Assembly: GCA_023614405.1 (NCBI GenBank)
Contig: CM042688.1
Coordinates: 71,100,253-71,164,252 of the forward strand
Length of the DNA: 64,000 bases
Direction: 5' to 3'
DNA from: Avena insularis
Taxonomy: Eukaryota; Streptophyta; Magnoliopsida; Poales; Poaceae
A model generated the notes under the pieces. That model was not told the origin of the DNA. It did no database searches and worked only from the letters and a program-made list of their open reading frames with translations. Every line of letters starts with the position of its first letter. The first letter of the stretch is position 1. This document shows, piece after piece, positions 58,144 through 64,000 of the stretch. The position numbers and the translations under genes were made by a program.

Positions 58144-60892
58144 TTCTTTCTTTGCTTCTTATGCCTAACTTAAAGGCGTTAAAGAAAAGTATTTATTGGG
58201 AGATAACCCAAAAGTTTTAGATGAGTCTTGGAAGTTATTACCTCTGTAATAACCTCTCCTTATCCTTTTTATTTGCCTTTTGTGCCAAGAGTAACCTCTA
58301 ATGAGAGAGAAGTAATGATTGGGAAAGTTGCTGTCCCGAAACAGATTTCTGTGCTTCACCGTAAAAATTCGTGTAAAATCTCTGAACGTCTTTTTGAGGA
58401 GTGAATTTTTGTGCTTCTGCCCCAGGTTGTTATCTAACTTCCATTAGTTCAACACTTTTTGATTTGAGCAACAGAAGGTCTTCTAAAAAATTCGCCTTTA
58501 CCTGCTGGTCTGTTTTGACAGATTTCTGCCATTTTCTGCCATTTTCTGCATTTGCTTCTTATTGGTTTCTTTTTGAGTTCTTTTGGGGAATTGAGCTTTT
58601 TGAGGGAAGTTCTACAGTATCTAGTATTCTAATGGAAGTTTATTTGGTATTAGAACTGAACCTTAAGACCTTTTATCTTGAGTGCACTAATGTTGCTAAT
58701 AAAGATTGTGTAAAGTTTTGTATGAAGGAAAATTTTCAGGTGTATGGAAGAAATGAGTAATGAGATGAAGGATGGAATAAATCTCAAGCTTGGGGATGCC
58801 ATGCGTGTCACCCCAAGAAATATCCAAGAAGTACATGCGTCAAAGCTTGGGGATGCCCAAGGCATCCCCTTCTTCATCAATAAAAATCCGAGGTTTCTTC
58901 CAAACGCTTCATTTTTATTGTTTCATGCACGGTTATGTTGTTCTTGGAGCGTCTTATTTTTCGTTTGCTTTGGTTTGCTTAGTTTGCTGAATAAATTGGT
59001 TGGACCCCCTCTTTCAAACATTGGTTTACAAATAGTTTGGTTTGGTTGGAAAAGAGTAGGAAAGTTCATGCTTATGTGGTAAAAAGAGCTTGTTTTTGAC
59101 TGTGGCCTATGCTTTGTCATGCCATGCTTGATATTGTTTTGGCTTTATGCTTAGTATTCTTTGCTGTAGCATGACTTGTTATAAACAATTGAGATTGCTT
59201 AATGTGCCTTGGATGAATCATGCGTTGTTTTAGCATATTAAAGCATAGTATAGTGGTATTCTCCTTTGATGTTTTATTTGGGTTGACTTGGCGCATGATC
59301 ACACCATGTTATGACTATCTCAAGTCACCATAGCCTTTATGATCCTTTAGTTTTCAACATGTAGTATCACTTTATGCTTTGATCAATGATGTTTTGTCGC
59401 TCTGCATGATTATGGCCATTATTGCTCTCTTAGTTTGTCGCTCCCAGTCTTTTGCTAGCCTCCACAACCAAGTATGAGTTCCACTCATGCATCCAACTCC
59501 CTAAACCAAGTTATTCCAAAGAGTCCACCATACCTACCTACTAGCTTATGCTATTCCAAGTATATTCATGCTTTGGTTTATCTTCCAAATTAAACTTGTT
59601 ATGAGAAAACTAGTGATTAAAGCTCTCACGAACTTGATGGCACACTTTACTTTTCTTGCCCTTAATAAACTTGAACCATTGTGTCGTCTATGTTGTATAT
59701 GCTTGCACTTATTTGTTGGGAATTAGCAGAACCATGCTTTCATGGGGAACGCTTTCAACATTGCACTTGGTACTTGTACCTAGTTGATATCATGCTCTTT
59801 TGTATATGGATGTCGTCGGTGTGAAATGAAAGGGGAGCTTGTAAGTCCATGGAGTTATGTATATGTGTTAGAGAAACGCCTGGGCCGCTGGTCTAATCCA
59901 TGCTGACATGGTGGAAACCTGCAGCGTAACCATAATGAGCTGTCTATGAAGCATTCTTCTTATAAAAAAGAGTCCTATATTGAGAAAAAGGAGAAAAAAA
60001 AGAGATACTATGAAAAGAGGAAAGAGAGAAAAAAGCACCATATTCCCATGGTAAATAAGAAGAATGCTGAGATGCTCGTTGTCTGCTTGCCTTGTCATTT
60101 TGATATGGGGATTCTTCCGTATCATCGGGCAAGGGTACCTGTTGCGGTTCTCTATGATACACATGTACTTACGATGACAAGAACTTACGGTGACTAAACT
60201 TGAGTAGCATGAGGAGCGCCCTCGTATACAAGGGACATGAGATTTCGACTTATACTTCACAAGCATGTACACCATAGTTTGTTCACTTTAACCTTAATCA
60301 CTTCAAGATGCTTATGATAGGGGCAATGAGAGCTGAAAGCTATAAGTACCATAATTTTTGGAAGCTCTTTATGAAACTTGAATCCCTACTTCCTTTTATA
60401 AAGGCCTTTCTTCCACCATTATATTGAGTCTCCACCTTCTACCTTTATGCACCTACTTTGAGAGCATAGTGGCCATTCTTAGTTCTATGTGCATTGTCCC
60501 AAGACTAGTTGATTGATGCATAACTTGTTATTGCTTGTTTTAAACTATTGTATCTAGTCACACTTATGAACTTTGAAGGTGTCCTATGCATTTATATTTG
60601 CTACTCTATGAGGGACAAGCGGAATACTATTATGCTATGTTTTCTTTATGTGAAACAAACAAACGTCTTGCAAAGCATTGTTATTCATGAATCTTTTGTT
60701 TATGCCTTTTCATGTTGCATCATAGTTTCTTTGCTTATTGCTAGAACTCTGTCTTTCAAGTTATGATTGAAGTACTATGATTCCAGCTTTGAATGTTTTA
60801 CAAATACTTTGATCAAGTCTTTGATGGTGCATGTCACCTCAAAAATTATTCTTTCTTTTTATCACTTACCTACTCGAGGACGAGCAGGAGTT
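58144..60892. other. Non-coding interior of the Athila-like element
   Basis: 2.7 kb with no credible ORF. It contains two AAGCTTGGGGATGCC phrases (58788 and 58843) with a complementary GGCATCCCC at 58861, able to pair with them, and a purine-rich stretch at 59978-60040. AAGCTTGGGGATG recurs as the polypurine region at the 3' end. Confidence 0.75.
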
Positions 60893-60906
60893 AAGCTTGG
60901 GGATGT
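60893..60906 (+). promoter_or_regulatory. Polypurine-type region AAGCTTGGGGATGT
   Basis: Immediately before the 3' LTR and preceded by CTCGAGGACGAGCAGGAGTT, the usual end of the interior in Athila-like grass elements. Confidence 0.7.
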
Positions 60907-62506
60907 TGATACATTGCAAATGTATCTATAATTTTTGATGTTCCATGCTTGGTTTTATCCACTTTCTTGTGTTTTGTTCCAACTTTGGAGTACTTTTCTT
61001 ATGATTTCTTGGACTAACCTATTAACAAGAGCCACAGTGCCATTTACTGTTTCCGCTGTTTTTGGTTCGGAAAGTCGAAAATGAATATTCTCGAAATTGA
61101 CGGGACAAAAGCCAATGTGCCTTTTTTCCGGATGGCATCAAGTGCGAACACGAGATTTGAGAGGGCTGGGGCCACCACACCACTGTCCGCGTGGCCAGGC
61201 CTGCCCACGCTGGGTGGTGTGGTGGCCCCAAGACCCCCTCGGCCTCCTTCCGCCTATATGTTGCCCTCGTGACGAAAACCCTAAGGGCCCGATCAAAATC
61301 CACGAAAAGTCTCAGAGTCATGGCCATCTCCATCCCTAGATTGGGAGGGATATGAAGCTCTTCCCGCACCGCCGGAGAGGGAATTCACCGAGGCCTTCTT
61401 CATCACCATGCAAGCCTCCGGTGTGATGCGTGAGTAGTTCATCCTTGGACTACAGATCCATGTAGTAGCTAGATGGCTGGTTCTCCTCCTTTGTGCTTTC
61501 ATGTCTAGATCTTGTGAGCTCCATTCATGATCAAGATCATCTATTTGTAATTCTGCATGTTGTGTTTGCGGGGATCCGATGGATATTGAGATGCTATTTT
61601 GGATTGATTATTGATTCTATCATGTCTTTGTTATTTGTGATCTTGCATGCTTTCCGTTGTTAGTAGCTATCTTGGCCAAGTAGATGCTAGCAACTCTAAG
61701 AGTTAGTTTTTATGCTCAATAGTGGGTTCATGCCTCTGGTAATCTAGGGAAGTGACAGAAATCTCTAAGGTACTAGATGTGCTGTTGCTACTAGGGAGAA
61801 AACAACAATCCTTTGTTCATAGAACAATCATATTGTTTACTTTACACGTAGTTCGTAAAGCAATAATCTGTTGCTTGCAACTTAATACTGGAGGGGGTTC
61901 GGATGATAACCTGAAGGTGGATTATTAGTCATAGGTGCAGTTGGATGGCGGTCTATGTTTTATGTTGTAATGCCCAATCAAGTCTAAAAGGAGTCAAGAT
62001 GATTAGTATATGCATGTATTGCTTTCTCGGTGTTTGTCAATTGCCCCGCTGTAATTTGTTCACCCAGCATGTTATCTATCTAAGGAGAGCCACCTCTAGT
62101 GAAATATGGATCCCGGTCCTTTTTCTTTACATACAATCTATAAACTGTTTAATGCTTTGTGTTTACTTTCTGCAAACTATTACTTCTTTCCATTCGATAC
62201 GTTTAATCCTTTGTTTTCCGCAAAACACGGTGAGATTGAAAACCTCATCGCAAGTTGGGGACAAAGTTCTGTGGTTGTGTTGTGCAGGTCTCCACGTTGC
62301 TACTAGCACCGGTAGTGCGCCCTGCCAAAGCTCAGCTAGTAACACCTTTGGGTGTTTTCTTACTCCTACTGGTTCGATTAAACCTTGGTTTCATAATCGA
62401 GGAAACTTGTCACGTGCTCATCATACCTTCCTCTTGGGGTTTCCAACGAGCTCTACATCAACATCGCCATCAAGCATTTTTCTGGGCGCCGTGCATTGAG
62501 CCATCA
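60907..62506 (+). repeat. 3' LTR of the Athila-like element
   Basis: 1600 bp, TGATACATTGCAAATG to GAGCCATCA, followed by ACAGC (62507-62511). It differs from the 5' LTR by scattered changes, with most indels in 61060-61330. Confidence 0.93.
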
Positions 62507-62511
62507 ACAGC

Positions 62512-63845
62512 TTGATAATTAAATGTTAAAAGTAGATATAATTAATGAAGAGGCACCAGTGGATAATAGCCAAGATCTAGCTCTTATCCCCTCCACTTCT
62601 GTCCACCTAGGACCCGAGTTCTTGACACCTGTTCCTAGACCGAGCGTGCTAACCACATGTGGGGTGTATGGGCACCCCTATCGGCTAATTACCTGTTTTC
62701 AAAGTACTATACTGGGGGGCCACAAACTAGTTTGGGGTTTTCATGCCATGTATGCCATGTTTATTATCTGTTGCTCGATGAGCGTTTACTATTGTACTGT
62801 TTAGGTTGTGGATCGTTATGTTGAGGATTATACCTATGACCTCTAATCTCTCGGCCGATCTCGCAACCTCTGGTCTGTCTTCGGAGCTGGCCGACTTTGT
62901 TATGGGTAGCTTAGTGGGTTTCCCCCATGTACTTGCTTTGGGTCTGGGAACACGTCGTATCCGAAGCCCCGACGACATACCGATGGGTGTATGTTAATTG
63001 ATCTGGCAAACAGAGTGAAAGTGCGTGTGGATACTTTGGTGCACCCCTGTAGGGTTACATCTTTTAGAAAAGCCGTGTACGCGGTTATGAACGACTTGGA
63101 GTACAGTTTCTTGATCATAAACAACTTATACTAAAGAAGTACCGTTATAATTTGACTTCGATCTGATATGACTAGCAAAGTTGGATAACCACCAACTGTG
63201 TGAGTTTTTCTCGGAAGGACTTTCCCGTTTGGTCTCGAGGGAGAAATATCATGATGGGTATATTTGGTGTTAGTATCAAGTTGGTTTCGAATAGGTCTTT
63301 CTTATCTCTCTTTGATAGCCGACAGTTGTATTGAGTCTCTATAGGATATTCAGCGCATGCTTCATTGCCGCTTCAGTCTATGATATCTATGCAGGCGAGA
63401 GCCACCGAATTGTAAGACTCACCGTATACTGGCCTCAGTACTGACTGCTCCTTTTTTCTTTTGCCCTTTGTCGGCACCCCCTTTGTTTTAATAGGTATAA
63501 GTTCGATGACGTTAGCAAGGTTATCCTTCCGTCTTGGCCTGGGCAGGGTTATGGATGCCATTGGTTATTCTTCAGGGCTCTTAGCCCAATTTGCATCTTA
63601 CCCATACTTAGATGTGTATCGTTTCAAAGTGATTCAAATCTTTGCACTGTATATTTGTATTTTTGACTCATTGAGTCGATGGTGTTTATATTTGTTCTGT
63701 GGGTTCCATCGTGAACTATTGTGTAATGATTCTACTTCATTTTTCACCCGCACGCAAGTGACTGGTGGCATCATCGAATCATTTCTATGCGGGTTTGACG
63801 GAAATCGCTGAAATCTGCATAGCGCCGATTCAAGGGTGTTATACA
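62512..63845 (+). repeat. Relic LTR of a related family, right part
   Basis: Continuation of 54371-55453 after the Athila-like insertion. It aligns with the reverse complement of 45828-47230: GGGGGCCACAAACTAGTTTGG, ATTCGGTGGCTCTCGCC on the minus strand near 63400, and the terminal GGGTGTTATACA at 63834-63845. The G-rich first third of the LTR type is not present on this copy. Confidence 0.8.
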
Positions 63846-64000
63846 GTTGTGGAACCATTCTATTACATTCCACTTCATAACCTCAACCAATATACCCTAA
63901 TACTCATTGAAAATGCAATAGTCGACTGTCATCATGCCAGTGTTTGTCATTGTTGTCAGGCTACTAGAGGCACCGATGGAGATGCTCTAAGTTGGTACCG
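63846..64000. other. Flank beyond the relic LTR
   Basis: No primer-binding site follows the LTR end and no ORF or repeat is recognised in the last 155 bases. Confidence 0.5.

Larger units (their letters stand above)
55454..62506 (+). mobile_element. Complete Athila-like LTR retrotransposon derivative, 7.05 kb, one ORF
   Basis: LTRs at 55454-57061 (1608 bp) and 60907-62506 (1600 bp) with TGATACATTG...GCCATCA ends and an ACAGC duplication on both sides. A primer site follows the 5' LTR, one 286-codon ORF encodes gag-protease-like sequence, and 2.7 kb of non-coding interior ends in AAGCTTGGGGATGT. No reverse transcriptase, RNase H or integrase is present, so it depends on a partner element. A solo LTR of the same family is at 26606-28208. 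Confidence 0.93.

Noticed and set aside
63461..63811. 116-codon ORF near the right edge
   Set aside because: Lies in the relic LTR and matches the reverse of 45860-46210; frames not conserved in the other copies.

Overview
The window looks like repeat-rich intergenic DNA from a large grass genome (Poaceae, probably Pooideae, the wheat/barley/oat/ryegrass group). The evidence is nested LTR retrotransposons of three Gypsy lineages (Tat, Tekay-type chromovirus, Athila-like), GT-AG introns, and decayed plant gene families (a DnaQ-like 3'-5' exonuclease and a GRF zinc-finger protein). The species call is inference. I see no bacterial genes, CRISPR arrays, rRNA or tRNA genes, and no intact host gene.

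Layout. 1-1.7 kb: relics of long LTRs. 2.2-4.9 kb: two convergent decayed host-type genes (exonuclease on +, unknown on -). 5.78-42.46 kb: one large minisatellite (39-, 48- and 49-bp units, nearly all with a BamHI-type GGATCC) split by two retroelement blocks. The first block (7621-20226) is a complete Tat-lineage Gypsy element with 511-bp LTRs and target duplication GTCAT. The second block (26298-40477) is a minus-strand Tekay-type chromovirus in the order LTR-internal-LTR-internal, with both outer ends lost in the minisatellite. One of its LTRs carries a solo LTR of the Athila-like family (target duplication ATGAA). 42.85-45.24 kb: a second convergent pair of decayed genes (GRF zinc finger on +, unknown on -). 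45828-54365: a non-autonomous minus-strand LTR element with 3.8-3.9 kb LTRs and only 855 bp inside (target duplication AACCT). 54.4-63.8 kb: a diverged relic LTR of a related family, split by a complete 7.05-kb Athila-like element (target duplication ACAGC) that keeps one intact ORF.

The most interesting structure is inside the Tat element. Downstream of integrase, on the opposite strand, a six-exon gene can be reconstructed from 19.3 down to 16.0 kb. All five introns are GT-AG and four of the five junctions are in phase by direct reading; the other follows an exon that contains a frameshift. It encodes a PF04195-like 'gypsy-type transposon' domain followed by a coiled coil. The second is the Athila-like ORF, an uninterrupted gag plus retropepsin-like fusion whose active-site motif reads D-I-M-S-E instead of D-[ST]-G-A.

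Decay is uniform. Most coding remnants carry premature stops at codons expected to be Trp or Gln (TGG to TAG/TGA, CAG/CAA to TAG/TAA), as cytosine-methylation deamination would produce. Insertion order: the minisatellite came first, then the Tat and Tekay blocks inside it; the solo LTR post-dates the LTR duplication of the Tekay element, whose other LTR preserves the empty site. I did not find a convincing new defence-like or enzymatic system.
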